Assembly: GCA_024123955.1 (NCBI GenBank)
Contig: CP099652.1
Location: 4,650,001-4,714,000 of the forward strand
DNA length: 64,000 nucleotides
Direction of reading: 5' to 3'
From: Oxalobacteraceae bacterium OTU3CINTB1
Lineage (GTDB): Bacteria; Pseudomonadota; Gammaproteobacteria; Burkholderiales; Burkholderiaceae_D
The position numbers and the translations under genes are program-made. Below are positions 37,852-47,082 of the stretch, piece by piece (the first letter of the stretch is position 1; each line of letters opens with the position of its first letter). The notes beneath the pieces were generated by a model. That model had not been told where the DNA came from, did not search any database, and worked only from the letters and a program-made list of their open reading frames with translations.

Positions 37852-38619
37852 GTTTGTATCTTCCTCAAACGAAATCAGGGTGCCGGAGTTGGCTTCTTCT
37901 TCGATATCCAGCAGCGGATCGGTCAGCGACGACAGCACGCGGGTCGGCACGCGGTAGTTGCCGGCGAATTCCACCGAACGTGTCTGCAGCACTTTCGAGC
38001 CCAGCGACGCCAGTTCCAGCATCTCTTCGAACGTGATCGCCTTCAGGCGACGCGCTTCGGAAACCACGCGCGGGTCGGTCGTGTAGACGCCGTCGACGTC
38101 GGTGAAGATCAGGCATTCGGCCGCCTTCATGGCGGCGGCGATGGCCACGGCCGAGGTGTCCGAGCCGCCACGGCCCAGGGTCGAGATGTTGCCGTTTTCG
38201 TCGACGCCCTGGAAGCCGGTGATGATGACGATCTTGCCGTCGTCCAGGTCGCGGTTGACCTTTTCGTTGTCGATCGACTGGATGCGGGCCTTGGTGAAAG
38301 CGGAATCGGTTTTAATCGCGACTTGCCAGCCGGCGTAGGAGACGGCTTTCTTGCCGATCGCCAGCAGGGCCATCGACAGCAGGCCGACCGAGACTTGCTC
38401 GCCGGTCGAGGCGATCATGTCCAGCTCGCGTGGGTCCGGTTGCGCCTGGATTTCCTTGGCCAGGCCGATCAGGCGGTTGGTCTCGCCGGACATGGCCGAT
38501 GGCACGACGACGATGCGGTGCCCGGCGTCATGCCACTTGGCGACACGCCGCGCGACGTTCTTGATACGGTCCGTCGAACCCATCGACGTACCGCCGTATT
38601 TGTGCACGATTAAAGCCAT
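37372..38619 (-). CDS. lysC: Aspartate kinase
   Basis: 415 residues from ATG at 38619. The kinase domain begins ALIVHKYGGTSMG and includes GRGGSDTSAVAIA and FTDVDGVYTTDPR. Two C-terminal ACT domains (KITVLGVPDRPGVAYHILGP; KISVVGVGMRSHVGVASQMF) bind lysine/threonine for feedback. It phosphorylates aspartate, the first step to lysine, threonine and methionine. An internal in-frame ATG at 37851 (MEQAVISGI) preceded by GAGGAA may also be used, giving a separate beta subunit (see that entry). It follows tilS in the cysS-alkA-accA-tilS-lysC run. Confidence 0.96.
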   Translation of the reverse strand: MALIVHKYGGTSMGSTDRIKNVARRVAKWHDAGHRIVVVPSAMSGETNRLIGLAKEIQAQPDPRELDMIASTGEQVSVGLLSMALLAIGKKAVSYAGWQVAIKTDSAFTKARIQSIDNEKVNRDLDDGKIVIITGFQGVDENGNISTLGRGGSDTSAVAIAAAMKAAECLIFTDVDGVYTTDPRVVSEARRLKAITFEEMLELASLGSKVLQTRSVEFAGNYRVPTRVLSSLTDPLLDIEEEANSGTLISFEEDTNMEQAVISGIAFNRDEAKITVLGVPDRPGVAYHILGPVAEANIEVDMIIQNQSVDGKTDFTFTVSRNDYQRAVDVLTGTQAELGAASITGDAKVSKISVVGVGMRSHVGVASQMFRTLSEEGINILMISTSEIKISVLIDEKYMELAVRALHKAFELEKA

Positions 38620-38762
38620 AACAGTGAGGTTTCCGCTCAAATAAAGGTAAATGGAACCCTTAACTCTACATGCCGCAGTGCAAAATAACAAGTCAAAAAG
38701 CTCATAAAGTCATACCTTATAAGCATATGCACATACAAAATTCGGCGAATGCAAGGAAATTT

Positions 38763-40175
38763 TTATGCCGCTTGCCAACGCAGGGTGATGCGCCCCAAGC
38801 CTTCGGTCAACTGGTTGCAATCCATGCCGATGCCGGCGGCGAACAGCATCTGTTTGTCCGCGCGCACCAGCGGCAGGCGGCCGCGCTCCCACGCCGGAAT
38901 GCCCAGCGCCTGATAGTGATATTTGAGCCCGCGCGTCGGCCGGTTGTGCGCCGGCTTGAGGCGCTCGCCCCCCTTGCGGAATTCGATCACCAGCTTTTGT
39001 CCGCGCAGCCATTCCGGGGCCAGCCCGGCGCTGGCATCGGCAACGACATCGAAGTGCAGCACGCCGCCATAGGCCGGGAACGCCATTTCGCTCTCACCGG
39101 CCCAGACGAAGGAGGTGCCCGGCGTCTGGTCGAACTCGTCCTCGCGCGTGCCTTCCAGGTCGGCCAGCTTGGGCGTCAGGTGCAGGCGGTCGCGGTGGCG
39201 GCGCACGTGGCAGTCCGGATGCGTGACCAGCAGCTGGGCGCCGTCGCGCGCCTCAAGCAGTTGCGTCAGCATCTCGGACAGCCAGGCGGCGCTCGGCATG
39301 CGCAGGTCGCGCGTGCCGAACCAGTAGCGCAGCAGGTTGTAGCTGCGGTCGGTGCTCAACATGCGCAGTTTGGCGATCACGATGCAATCGCCGTCGAGGC
39401 ACATTGCTAGGTCCTGTTGCGCCAGTTCCGTCAGCAGCCGCTGCGCCGATTGCGCGTGCTGGGCGCTGCGGGCGAAGCGTTCCTGGAAGCCGGGGAAGGC
39501 CTCGGCCAGTGCCGGCATGACCTTGTGGCGCAGCGCGTTGCGGGCGAAGCGCGGGTCGTCGTTGGATTCATCGTTGATATAAGCAATGCCGTGTTCGGCG
39601 ACGTAGGCGGCCAGTTGCTTGCGCGACGCGGGCAGCAGCGGGCGCACCATGACGAGGTCCGGATTGGCCAGCAGGTCCGGCGCGGCGTTGGCGGCGTCCA
39701 TGCCGGACAGGCCGGCGGTGCCGGAGCCGCGCAGCAGTTGCAGCAGCAGGGTTTCGGCCTGATCGTCCTGGTGGTGGGCGGTGAACAGCAACTGGACGCC
39801 GTGCTCGCGGCACAGCGCGCCCAGCGCGGCGTAGCGCGATTTGCGGGCCGCCTCCTCGGTGCCGGTCTTTTCCTTGCGCACCAGCTCGACGCGGCGCGCC
39901 TCGAAGGTGACGCCGAGCGCGGCGCAGGCTTGCTCGCAGTGCGCCTGCCAGGCGTCGGCGTTGGGGCTCAGGCCGTGGTGGATGTGGAAGGCGACCAACG
40001 CGACGCCGCGCGCCTGCGCGTAGGCGTGCGCCAGGTGCAGCAGCGCGGACGAGTCCAGGCCGCCGCTGAGGGCGATGGCGATGCGGCCGCCCTGCCCCGA
40101 ACCGATGCGCGCCAATGCGGCGTCGGCGGCTTGTTCGAAAATATGGGACAGGGTCGGGATTTGCTGCTTCTTCAA
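38763..40175 (-). CDS. tilS: tRNA(Ile)-lysidine synthetase
   Basis: 470 residues if translation starts at TTG 40175, which has GGAG six bases upstream; a TTG at 40187 adds four residues but lacks a site. The PP-loop ATPase motif is IALSGGLDSSALLHL, then HIHHGLSPNADAW and FTAHHQDDQAETLLLQLLRG, the core of TilS. The C-terminal TilS substrate-binding domains include KGGERLKPAHNRPTRGLK. It changes C34 of the CAU anticodon of tRNA-Ile2 to lysidine. The gene lies between accA and lysC. Confidence 0.93.
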   Translation of the reverse strand: MKKQQIPTLSHIFEQAADAALARIGSGQGGRIAIALSGGLDSSALLHLAHAYAQARGVALVAFHIHHGLSPNADAWQAHCEQACAALGVTFEARRVELVRKEKTGTEEAARKSRYAALGALCREHGVQLLFTAHHQDDQAETLLLQLLRGSGTAGLSGMDAANAAPDLLANPDLVMVRPLLPASRKQLAAYVAEHGIAYINDESNDDPRFARNALRHKVMPALAEAFPGFQERFARSAQHAQSAQRLLTELAQQDLAMCLDGDCIVIAKLRMLSTDRSYNLLRYWFGTRDLRMPSAAWLSEMLTQLLEARDGAQLLVTHPDCHVRRHRDRLHLTPKLADLEGTREDEFDQTPGTSFVWAGESEMAFPAYGGVLHFDVVADASAGLAPEWLRGQKLVIEFRKGGERLKPAHNRPTRGLKYHYQALGIPAWERGRLPLVRADKQMLFAAGIGMDCNQLTEGLGRITLRWQAA

Positions 40176-40194
40176 GTGCTGCTCCAAAATGCAA

Positions 40195-40217
40195 AACCGG
40201 GAGCAGCGCTCCCGGTT
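40195..40217 (-). terminator. Hairpin between accA and tilS
   Basis: A perfect 10-bp stem (40195-40204 with 40208-40217) with a three-base loop, followed on the minus strand by TTTTGCATTTT. The T tract is interrupted, so it may be a partial terminator that lowers tilS relative to accA. Confidence 0.65.
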
Positions 40218-40236
40218 GGTGTCGATGCCGGCTGGA

Positions 40237-41211
40237 TTATTCCTGCGGCGTGGTTTCTTTGAATTTGCCGTAGCTCATCAGCTTTTCGTGACGCGCTTCC
40301 AGCAGGTCCTTGGTTTTCATGCCGTGGAACTGGCGCAGCGAGTCGGCCAGCGCGCGCTTGAGCAAGGTGGCCATCTGCTTCGGATCGCGGTGGGCGCCGC
40401 CCAGCGGTTCGCTGACGATCTTGTCGATCAGGCCGATGGCCTTGAGGCGGTGCGCGGTCAGGCCCAGCGCTTCGGCGGCGTCGGCCGCGCGCTCCGAGGT
40501 CTTCCACAGGATCGAGGCGCAACCTTCCGGCGAGATCACCGAGTAGGTCGAGTATTGCAGCATCAGCACGACGTCGCCGACGGCAATCGCCAGCGCGCCG
40601 CCGGAGCCGCCTTCGCCGATGATGGTGGCGATCAGCGGCACTTTCAGTTCGGCCATGACGTACAGGTTGTGGCCGATCGCCTCGGACTGGCCGCGCTCTT
40701 CGGCGTCGATGCCGGGGAAGGCGCCCGGGGTGTCGACGAAGGTGAAGATCGGGATGCCGAATTTCTCGGCCAGCTTCATCAGGCGCATGGCCTTGCGGTA
40801 GCCTTCCGGCTTGGGCATGCCGAAGTTGCGCATCGCGCGTTCCTTGGTGTCGCGGCCCTTCTGGTGGCCGATGACCATGCAAGCCTGGCCGTTGAAGCGC
40901 GCCAGCCCGCCCACGACCGACAGGTCGTCGGCGTAGGTGCGGTCGCCGTGCAGTTCGTGGAAGTCGGTGAAGATTTCATTCACATAGTCCATGGTGTACG
41001 GACGCTGTGGGTGACGCGCGATTTGCGCGACCTGCCAAGGGGTCAGCTTTGCGTAGATGTCCTTGGTCAGTTGCTGGCTCTTCTTGGCCAGGCGGTCGAT
41101 CTCCTCTGAGATATCGACGGCCGAATCATCCTGGACGAATCGTAGTTCTTCGATTTTGCCATCGAGTTCGGCAATCGGTTGCTCAAAATTGAGGAAAGTC
41201 GTTTTGGTCAT
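40237..41211 (-). CDS. accA: Acetyl-CoA carboxylase carboxyltransferase subunit alpha
   Basis: 324 residues, about the usual length; GGAGG is five bases before the ATG at 41211. The N-terminal coiled helix ([19 protein letters not shown]), [56 protein letters not shown] and [15 protein letters not shown] are signatures of AccA. With AccD it transfers carboxyl from biotin to acetyl-CoA to form malonyl-CoA, the first committed step of fatty acid synthesis. Cytoplasmic. Confidence 0.97.
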   Translation of the reverse strand: MTKTTFLNFEQPIAELDGKIEELRFVQDDSAVDISEEIDRLAKKSQQLTKDIYAKLTPWQVAQIARHPQRPYTMDYVNEIFTDFHELHGDRTYADDLSVVGGLARFNGQACMVIGHQKGRDTKERAMRNFGMPKPEGYRKAMRLMKLAEKFGIPIFTFVDTPGAFPGIDAEERGQSEAIGHNLYVMAELKVPLIATIIGEGGSGGALAIAVGDVVLMLQYSTYSVISPEGCASILWKTSERAADAAEALGLTAHRLKAIGLIDKIVSEPLGGAHRDPKQMATLLKRALADSLRQFHGMKTKDLLEARHEKLMSYGKFKETTPQE

Positions 41212-41295
41212 TGTACCTCCGAGTTTATTCTCAGCTGCGGCTCAGTTGCCATCTTGTGACGCGCACAAAAAGGCCTCGCGCAGCGATTAGAGTGA

Positions 41296-41955
41296 TTATT
41301 CTACAGTAACTGGGTCCAAACTACGCCATAAGTACCACGTCGCGACGGTACGCCACGGCTCCCAATTGGCCGACACCTCGCGCGCGTCGCTGCGCGAGAC
41401 GGGCTCGCCCGAGAAATAATTTTGGCTGATGCCCTGGATCAGACCGGGGTCGTCCAGCGGCAGCACGTTGGGGCGCAGCAGATTGAAGATCAAAAACATC
41501 TCGGCCGTCCAGCGGCCGATGCCGCGGATTTGCACCAGCTCGGCGATGACGGCTTCGTCGTCCATCTGGCCCCACTGGGCGCTGTGGACGCGCTTGTTCT
41601 TGAAGTGATCGGCCAGGTCGAGGATGTATTCGGTCTTGCGCTTGGACAGTCCGCAGGCCGACAATTGCTCGGCGCCGGCCTTGACCACTTGCGCGGGCGT
41701 GCATTTGGGACAGGCCAGCAGCAGCTTGTGCCAGGCGGCGTCGGCCACTTTGGGCGTGACTTGCTGGCCGACGATGGAACGCGCCAAGGTGGTGAAGGGG
41801 TCGTCGTGGCCGACCAGGTGCAGGTCGCCAAATTGCGGGATCAGCTTTTTCATGATGCGGTCACGCTTCATGAGCTCGATCTTGGCCTCTTCCCAGTACG
41901 GCGGCACGGCCGATACCGGGCTCACTCCGCCCTCGTTATCCTTGGCGGTGACCAT
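41296..41955 (-). CDS. DNA-3-methyladenine glycosylase (HhH-GPD, AlkA-like)
   Basis: 219 residues. The start at 41955 overlaps the cysS stop by one base (TAATG), so translation is coupled. ARSIVGQQVTPKVADAAW, the helix-hairpin-helix LVQIRGIGRWTAEMFLIF and the catalytic Asp in PLDDPGLIQGI are those of the HhH-GPD family; no 4Fe-4S cysteines as in Nth or MutY. It removes alkylated purines from DNA to start base excision repair. Confidence 0.9.
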   Translation of the reverse strand: MVTAKDNEGGVSPVSAVPPYWEEAKIELMKRDRIMKKLIPQFGDLHLVGHDDPFTTLARSIVGQQVTPKVADAAWHKLLLACPKCTPAQVVKAGAEQLSACGLSKRKTEYILDLADHFKNKRVHSAQWGQMDDEAVIAELVQIRGIGRWTAEMFLIFNLLRPNVLPLDDPGLIQGISQNYFSGEPVSRSDAREVSANWEPWRTVATWYLWRSLDPVTVE

Positions 41956-43346
41956 TATGCGCGGCGCCAGTTGGTGGTGCCGTCAGGCTTGTCTTCGAGG
42001 ATGATGCCGGCGGCCAGCAAGTCGGCGCGGATCTTGTCCGATTCGGCGAAGTTGCGCGCCTTTTTCGCTGCGATGCGCTGGGCGATGGCGGCGGCAATGG
42101 CGGCGTCGCCGCTCGTGTCCGCCTCGCCGACGGCAGCCTGGCGGAATTGCTGCGGCGTGCGCGCCAGCAAGCCGATGACGTCGGCCAGGCCCTTGAGCTG
42201 GCGCGCCACGGCCGGCGATTTCGCGCGATTCAACTCGCTGGCCAGGTCGAACAGCACGGCCAGCGCGACCGGCGTATTGAAGTCGTCGTCCATCGCCTCG
42301 GAAAAGCGCGCGGCGTGCGGTTCCTGCCAGTCCAATGCTGCGCCGTCGCCTTCCACGCCATCGAGCGCGGTGTACAGGCGGGTCAGCGCGACGCGGGCGT
42401 CATCGAGATGCGCGTCCGAGTAATTGAGCGGGCTGCGGTAGTGGGCGCGCAGGATGAAGAAGCGGATCACTTCGGCATCGTATTTCTTCAGCACGTCGCG
42501 GATCGTGAAGAAGTTACCCAAGGACTTGGACATCTTTTCATTGTCCACGCGCACGAAGCCGTTGTGCACCCAGTAGTTGACCATCGTGTGGCCGAACGCG
42601 CCCTCGGACTGGGCGATCTCGTTCTCGTGGTGCGGGAACTGCAGGTCGGCGCCGCCGCCGTGGATGTCGAACTGTTCGCCAAGCAAGGCCGAGCACATCG
42701 CGGAGCACTCGATGTGCCAGCCCGGACGGCCCTTGCCCCATTTCGAGTCCCATTTGACTTCTTCCGGCTCCGATTCCTTGGACGCCTTCCACAGCACGAA
42801 ATCGAGCGGATCGCGCTTGCCGGTGTTGACGTCAACGCGCTCGCCGGCGCGCAAGTCGTCGAGCGACTTGCCCGACAGGCGGCCGTAGTGGGGGAAGTTG
42901 CGCACCGCGTAGTTGACGTCGCCGTCGGTGCCCTGGTAGGCCAGGTCCTTGCTTTCGAGCGTTTCGATCAGCGCCAGCATCTGCGGCACGTATTCGGTCG
43001 CGCGCGGCACCAGGGTGGGCGGCAAAATGCCCAGCGCGCCGGTGTCCTCGTCCATGTACCTGGTGAAACGGGTGGTCAGCTGCGAGATCGTCTCGCCGTT
43101 TTCCACCGCGCGCTTGATAATCTTGTCATCGATGTCCGTGATGTTGCGGGCGTACGTGACTTCGTAGCCGGAGGCCATCAGCCAGCGGTACATGACATCG
43201 AACGCCATCATCATGCGGGCGTGGCCGATGTGGCAGTAATCGTAGATGGTCATGCCGCAGACATACATGCGGACCTTGCCGGCTTCCATGGGAACGAATG
43301 TCTGCTTGTCACGCGCCAGCGTGTTGTAAATCTTTAAATTGCTCAT
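41955..43346 (-). CDS. cysS: Cysteinyl-tRNA synthetase
   Basis: 463 residues. Class I synthetase motifs: HIGH as [14 protein letters not shown] as [11 protein letters not shown]. The zinc ligands are in [17 protein letters not shown] and [12 protein letters not shown]. The end holds the anticodon-binding helical domain. AAGAG precedes the ATG at 43346. It begins the minus-strand run down to lysC and is divergent from the ppiA gene, with a 298-base intergenic region between. Confidence 0.97.
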   Translation of the reverse strand: MSNLKIYNTLARDKQTFVPMEAGKVRMYVCGMTIYDYCHIGHARMMMAFDVMYRWLMASGYEVTYARNITDIDDKIIKRAVENGETISQLTTRFTRYMDEDTGALGILPPTLVPRATEYVPQMLALIETLESKDLAYQGTDGDVNYAVRNFPHYGRLSGKSLDDLRAGERVDVNTGKRDPLDFVLWKASKESEPEEVKWDSKWGKGRPGWHIECSAMCSALLGEQFDIHGGGADLQFPHHENEIAQSEGAFGHTMVNYWVHNGFVRVDNEKMSKSLGNFFTIRDVLKKYDAEVIRFFILRAHYRSPLNYSDAHLDDARVALTRLYTALDGVEGDGAALDWQEPHAARFSEAMDDDFNTPVALAVLFDLASELNRAKSPAVARQLKGLADVIGLLARTPQQFRQAAVGEADTSGDAAIAAAIAQRIAAKKARNFAESDKIRADLLAAGIILEDKPDGTTNWRRA

Positions 43347-43644
43347 CGGACTCTTGGTATTCTTTTATAGAAGCGCCCGTCGGCCCCGGGCAATACGAGA
43401 ACCTGGCGCGGCGCCAAACAAGCGGGGCGCACCGTGTATTTCATCGCATGCCGTGGAGACTGACAGACCCTCGGTATAGTTATTTCGTTAGTTCGTTGCC
43501 TTATTTCATTCCACCGGACAGCGGGTAGAATGGAATGTATTGGAGAAGTATAGCATTGATAAAAATCGTATTGGCCCGATATGACTGAGGATTTTGGCTC
43601 GTCGGGCCGATCGTCACCAACAAAATCACTAGGGGGAAGCAAGA

Positions 43645-44280
43645 ATGTACAAATCGCAGACATCGCTGTTCGGCAAACTGATGACCATGTTCGCGGGTGT
43701 CGCGCTGTCCGGCGCCGCGCTGGCGGCGGGACCGGCGACCAAGGCCTCCGTGCCGGCCAGCCCCACCGCGCAGGTGGAGATCAAGACCACCATGGGCGAC
43801 ATCGTCGTCGAGCTCGACCGCGAAAAGGCGCCGAAGTCGGTGGAAAATTTCCTCGGCTACGTCAAATCGGGCTTTTATAAGGGCACCATCTTCCACCGCG
43901 TGATCGACGGCTTCATGATCCAGGGCGGTGGTTTCGATGAAAAGCTGGTGCAGAAAAAGACCAACAAGCCGGTGCCGATCGAGTCGCAAAACGGCTTGAC
44001 CAACGTCACCTATTCGCTGGCGATGGCGCGTACCGGCGACCCGAACTCGGCCACCTCGCAATTCTTCATCAACGTCGCCGACAACGAGGCGCTGAACTAC
44101 CCGGGCCGCGACGGCTTCGGCTATACGGTGTTCGGCAAAGTGATCCAGGGCCAGGAAGTGGTCGACAAGATCAAAGGCGTGCTGGTCGACGACAAGGGTA
44201 TCTTCCAGAACATCCCGGTGATCCCGGTCGTCGTGAAGTCCGCGACGATTTTGAAGACCCCGATCCAGCCAAAACTGTAA
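43645..44280 (+). CDS. ppiA: Periplasmic peptidyl-prolyl cis-trans isomerase A (cyclophilin)
   Basis: 211 residues; AGGGGGAAG lies six bases before the ATG. A signal peptide (residues ~1-27, ALAA-G) is followed by the cyclophilin domain: TTMGDIVVELD, FHRVIDGFMIQGGGF, ARTGDPNSATSQFFINV, FGKVIQGQEVVDKI. It speeds proline isomerisation of exported proteins. The cytoplasmic paralogue follows 51 bases later, as in many betaproteobacteria. Confidence 0.94.
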   Translation: MYKSQTSLFGKLMTMFAGVALSGAALAAGPATKASVPASPTAQVEIKTTMGDIVVELDREKAPKSVENFLGYVKSGFYKGTIFHRVIDGFMIQGGGFDEKLVQKKTNKPVPIESQNGLTNVTYSLAMARTGDPNSATSQFFINVADNEALNYPGRDGFGYTVFGKVIQGQEVVDKIKGVLVDDKGIFQNIPVIPVVVKSATILKTPIQPKL

Positions 44281-44331
44281 AATAGCGGCCTGCGGCATCA
44301 AAATAACTCATTTACCATACAGGATAAGAAT

Positions 44332-44826
44332 ATGACCAACGTAATCATCACCACCAACATGGGCAAAATGACCGTCGAACTGAACGACGAAAAAGCCCCG
44401 AAATCCGTGGAAAACTTCCTGGCCTACATGAACGCCGGCCACTATAACAACACCATCTTCCACCGTGTGATCGACGGTTTCATGATCCAGGGCGGCGGTT
44501 TCGAGCCAGGCATGAAGCAAAAGCCGGCCGACGCGACCGTGGAAAACGAAGGCAAGAACGGCCTGAAAAACGAGCCGTACACCCTGGCCATGGCCCGCAC
44601 CTCGGCGCCGCACTCGGCTTCGGCGCAGTTCTTCATCAACGTCAAGGGCAACTCCTTCCTCGACTATCCAGGCCAGGACGGCTGGGGCTACGCCGTGTTC
44701 GGTAAAGTCATCGAAGGCACCGAAGTCGTCGACGCCATCAAGAAAGTCAAGACCACCCGCAGCGGCATGTTCGCCGACGTGCCGGCCGAAGACGTCATCA
44801 TCGAAAGCATCGAGCTGGCCGCTTAA
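44332..44826 (+). CDS. ppiB: Cytoplasmic peptidyl-prolyl cis-trans isomerase B (cyclophilin)
   Basis: 164 residues, with AGGA and a short spacer before the ATG. The whole chain is a cyclophilin domain without signal peptide: TNMGKMTVELND, FHRVIDGFMIQGGGF, SASAQFFINVKGN, FGKVIEGTEVVDAI. The catalytic Arg in FHRVIDG is present. It is a tandem paralogue of the preceding gene. Confidence 0.95.
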   Translation: MTNVIITTNMGKMTVELNDEKAPKSVENFLAYMNAGHYNNTIFHRVIDGFMIQGGGFEPGMKQKPADATVENEGKNGLKNEPYTLAMARTSAPHSASAQFFINVKGNSFLDYPGQDGWGYAVFGKVIEGTEVVDAIKKVKTTRSGMFADVPAEDVIIESIELAA

Positions 44827-44847
44827 TTTTTTAGCGAACCAGACTCA

Positions 44848-45624
44848 ATGAGCCAATCCCAGACCGGCGAGCGCGCGAGCGACGTTCTCGCGCTGTTTAT
44901 CTCCGATCTGCATTTGCAGCCCGCGCATCCCGCCACCAGTGCAGCGTTTTTCGACTTCCTGGAGCGGCATGCGCGGCGCGCGCAACAGTTGTACCTGCTC
45001 GGCGACCTGTTCGAATTCTGGGCGGGCGACGACGACATCGGCGATCCCTATCATCAGCAAGTCGTTGCCGCGCTGCGTCAGGTGAGCGAGGGCGGCACGC
45101 GCGTCTACTGGATAGGCGGCAACCGCGATTTCCTGGTGAGCACCGGCTTTGCCGAGGCGGCCGGGTTGACCTTGCTGCCGGAGACTTACGTCACCGAGAT
45201 CGGCGGCCAACGCCTGGTTTTATTGCACGGCGACGCCCAGTGCACCGAGGACGTGAAGTACATGGAATTCCGGGCGATGGTGCGGCAGCCGGCGTATCAA
45301 GCGCAATTCATGGCGATGCCGCTGGCGCAGCGCAAGGCGATCATCGCCGGCATGCGCGAAAGCAGCCGCAGCGAGCAAGGCGCCAAATCGTACGAGATCA
45401 TGGATGTGACGCCGCAGGCGATCGGCGACGTGTTCGCGCAAACCGGGACCGACGTCATGATCCACGGCCACACGCACCGCCCCGCCCTGCACCAGGTCGG
45501 CGCCACGCGCCGCTACGTGCTGCCCGACTGGGAGCCGGACGCAACGCCGCCGCGCGGCGGCTGGATCGCGATCGACGCCAACGGCGCGATCACCCGCCAC
45601 GACCTGAGCGGCACCGTTATTTAA
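44848..45624 (+). CDS. lpxH: UDP-2,3-diacylglucosamine diphosphatase
   Basis: 258 residues. Calcineurin-like metallophosphoesterase motifs are ordered as in LpxH: FISDLHLQP, YLLGDLFEFWAGDDD, WIGGNRDFL, VLLHGDAQCT and HGHTHRPAL. It cleaves UDP-2,3-diacylglucosamine to lipid X and UMP in lipid A synthesis, at the inner face of the inner membrane. It is 21 bases after ppiB, probably the same transcript, the usual ppiB-lpxH pairing. Its start has no strong ribosome binding site. Confidence 0.95.
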   Translation: MSQSQTGERASDVLALFISDLHLQPAHPATSAAFFDFLERHARRAQQLYLLGDLFEFWAGDDDIGDPYHQQVVAALRQVSEGGTRVYWIGGNRDFLVSTGFAEAAGLTLLPETYVTEIGGQRLVLLHGDAQCTEDVKYMEFRAMVRQPAYQAQFMAMPLAQRKAIIAGMRESSRSEQGAKSYEIMDVTPQAIGDVFAQTGTDVMIHGHTHRPALHQVGATRRYVLPDWEPDATPPRGGWIAIDANGAITRHDLSGTVI

Positions 45625-45627
45625 CGG

Positions 45628-46380
45628 TTATCGCCGCACCGACGCCATCGCGGCATTCAACCGTTTTATCAACGGCTGGTTCAATTCCCGCGTATGGCTG
45701 GTCCAGCGCTGTATCGTGCGCTGCAATTCCTGATCGAGCTGATTGGCCTTGGCCGCATCGCCCACGCCAGCGGCCCAGATCGCGCATTCCGCCTGGGTGG
45801 TGAAGCTGTTGTGATGGCCCAGCGCGTAATCGAATTCCGCCCTCGCCTCGTCCTGCCGCCCCGCCGCCGCCAGCGACTGCGCCAGCAACAACGATACCTG
45901 TTCCGGCCTGAAATTGGCATTGGCCGCGCGGATGGTTTGCAAATGCGTCACCGCAGCGCCCGGCCTGCCGCCCGCCAGGGTGGCGCGCGCCGCGCCGAAA
46001 CGAATCTCCAGATCGCCCGAAAACGGTCCCTGCAAGCAGGCTTCATAGGTCGTCGCCGCCTCGTCCGCATCGCCCGCCTCCAGCAAGGCGCTCGCCAGGC
46101 GCATCTGGTTCTGCGCGGTCGGCGTGTACTCGTAGGCTTGCCGCGCCTCGCGCAGCTCGCGGCCCGGATCGAGCGTCTTGGCCGCCACCGTCACCACCTT
46201 GCGCGCGCCGTGTTGCAGCTTGGAGTTCGGCAAGTAGATCGCGATGAAATACACCACGCTGCCGATGCCGGGAAACATGAACAGTATCATCAGCCAGTAC
46301 ATCTGCTGGCCGCTGCGGATCACGTGGATGGCAAAGAAAATCGCCACCAGCACGTGTATGCCGATCCCAAATATAGCCAT
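45628..46380 (-). CDS. Membrane protein with PLDc_N-like helices and TPR-like repeats
   Basis: 250 residues from ATG at 46380 (GGGGCGG upstream); a TTG at 46395 is less likely. Two N-terminal helices (GIHVLVAIFFAIHVI, YWLMILFMFPGIGSVVYFIAIYLP) have the phospholipase-D-N-terminal type layout. The rest is soluble and helical: repeats such as QNQMRLASALLEAGDADEAATTYEACL and VSLLLAQSLAAAGRQDEARAEF are TPR-like. No enzymatic motif. It is convergent with lpxH, with only 3 bases between the stops. Confidence 0.8.
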   Translation of the reverse strand: MAIFGIGIHVLVAIFFAIHVIRSGQQMYWLMILFMFPGIGSVVYFIAIYLPNSKLQHGARKVVTVAAKTLDPGRELREARQAYEYTPTAQNQMRLASALLEAGDADEAATTYEACLQGPFSGDLEIRFGAARATLAGGRPGAAVTHLQTIRAANANFRPEQVSLLLAQSLAAAGRQDEARAEFDYALGHHNSFTTQAECAIWAAGVGDAAKANQLDQELQRTIQRWTSHTRELNQPLIKRLNAAMASVRR

Positions 46381-46473
46381 AAACCGCCCCAACAATGTTA
46401 TCGATGCGGCCCATTGTAAGAGCTCTTGCCGCCGGCCACAAGGAAGGCCGGGGCCGTTTAAGGGCTGGCTAAA

Positions 46474-46980
46474 TCAAACCAGTGCCGCCGCCGGCTGGCG
46501 CGCATAGGCGGCGACGCAACGCAGCAGGCGGCCGATGAAGACGCCGTTGAACACGCCGAACAAGCCGCTCACGGCAACGACGAACAGTATCTGACGCTGC
46601 AACTCGGGATGCATCACCGACAGCACGGCGACCGTGTACTTGGTGACAAAAATGGCGATCATCAGCACCAATGGCGCCCAGCTGCCGCGCTGCAGCACGG
46701 TGCCGGCGGCGCGGTCGACCACGATTTCGCCTTGGCCGATGGTCCAGACGATGGCGACGGTGGCCAGCATGCCGGTCAGCCAGACTCCCCAGATGCCTGC
46801 GCCCAGCAGGCCGTGGCCGTTGATGCCGGCAAGCGAAATCACCAGCATGACGACTGGAATGATGAACAGCTTGGACAGCGCTACTTCACGGTCCCGGGAG
46901 GCCATCACGCCGCGATAGACGAGGAAGGCCAGCAAGGCCCACACATAGGTGGGAGTATGGGAAATAATTTGCTGAATCAT
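46474..46980 (-). CDS. Small multi-pass membrane protein, DUF6622-like
   Basis: 168 residues, with GGAG six bases before the ATG. About five hydrophobic segments, with a short extramembrane part between segments 3 and 4 (GEIVVDRAAGTVLQRGS). It resembles the DUF6622 group of uncharacterised inner-membrane proteins in proteobacteria; the assignment rests on overall layout only. Function unknown. Confidence 0.7.
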   Translation of the reverse strand: MIQQIISHTPTYVWALLAFLVYRGVMASRDREVALSKLFIIPVVMLVISLAGINGHGLLGAGIWGVWLTGMLATVAIVWTIGQGEIVVDRAAGTVLQRGSWAPLVLMIAIFVTKYTVAVLSVMHPELQRQILFVVAVSGLFGVFNGVFIGRLLRCVAAYARQPAAALV

Positions 46981-47082
46981 GGCGTGCTCCGCAGGGCTGG
47001 TTAAGTTGCCTCCACTATGCCTGCGGCCAGGCGCGAGGCCGGCGCGATGCGACGAAATGCCGGATTGCGGCGCGAATTGCCA

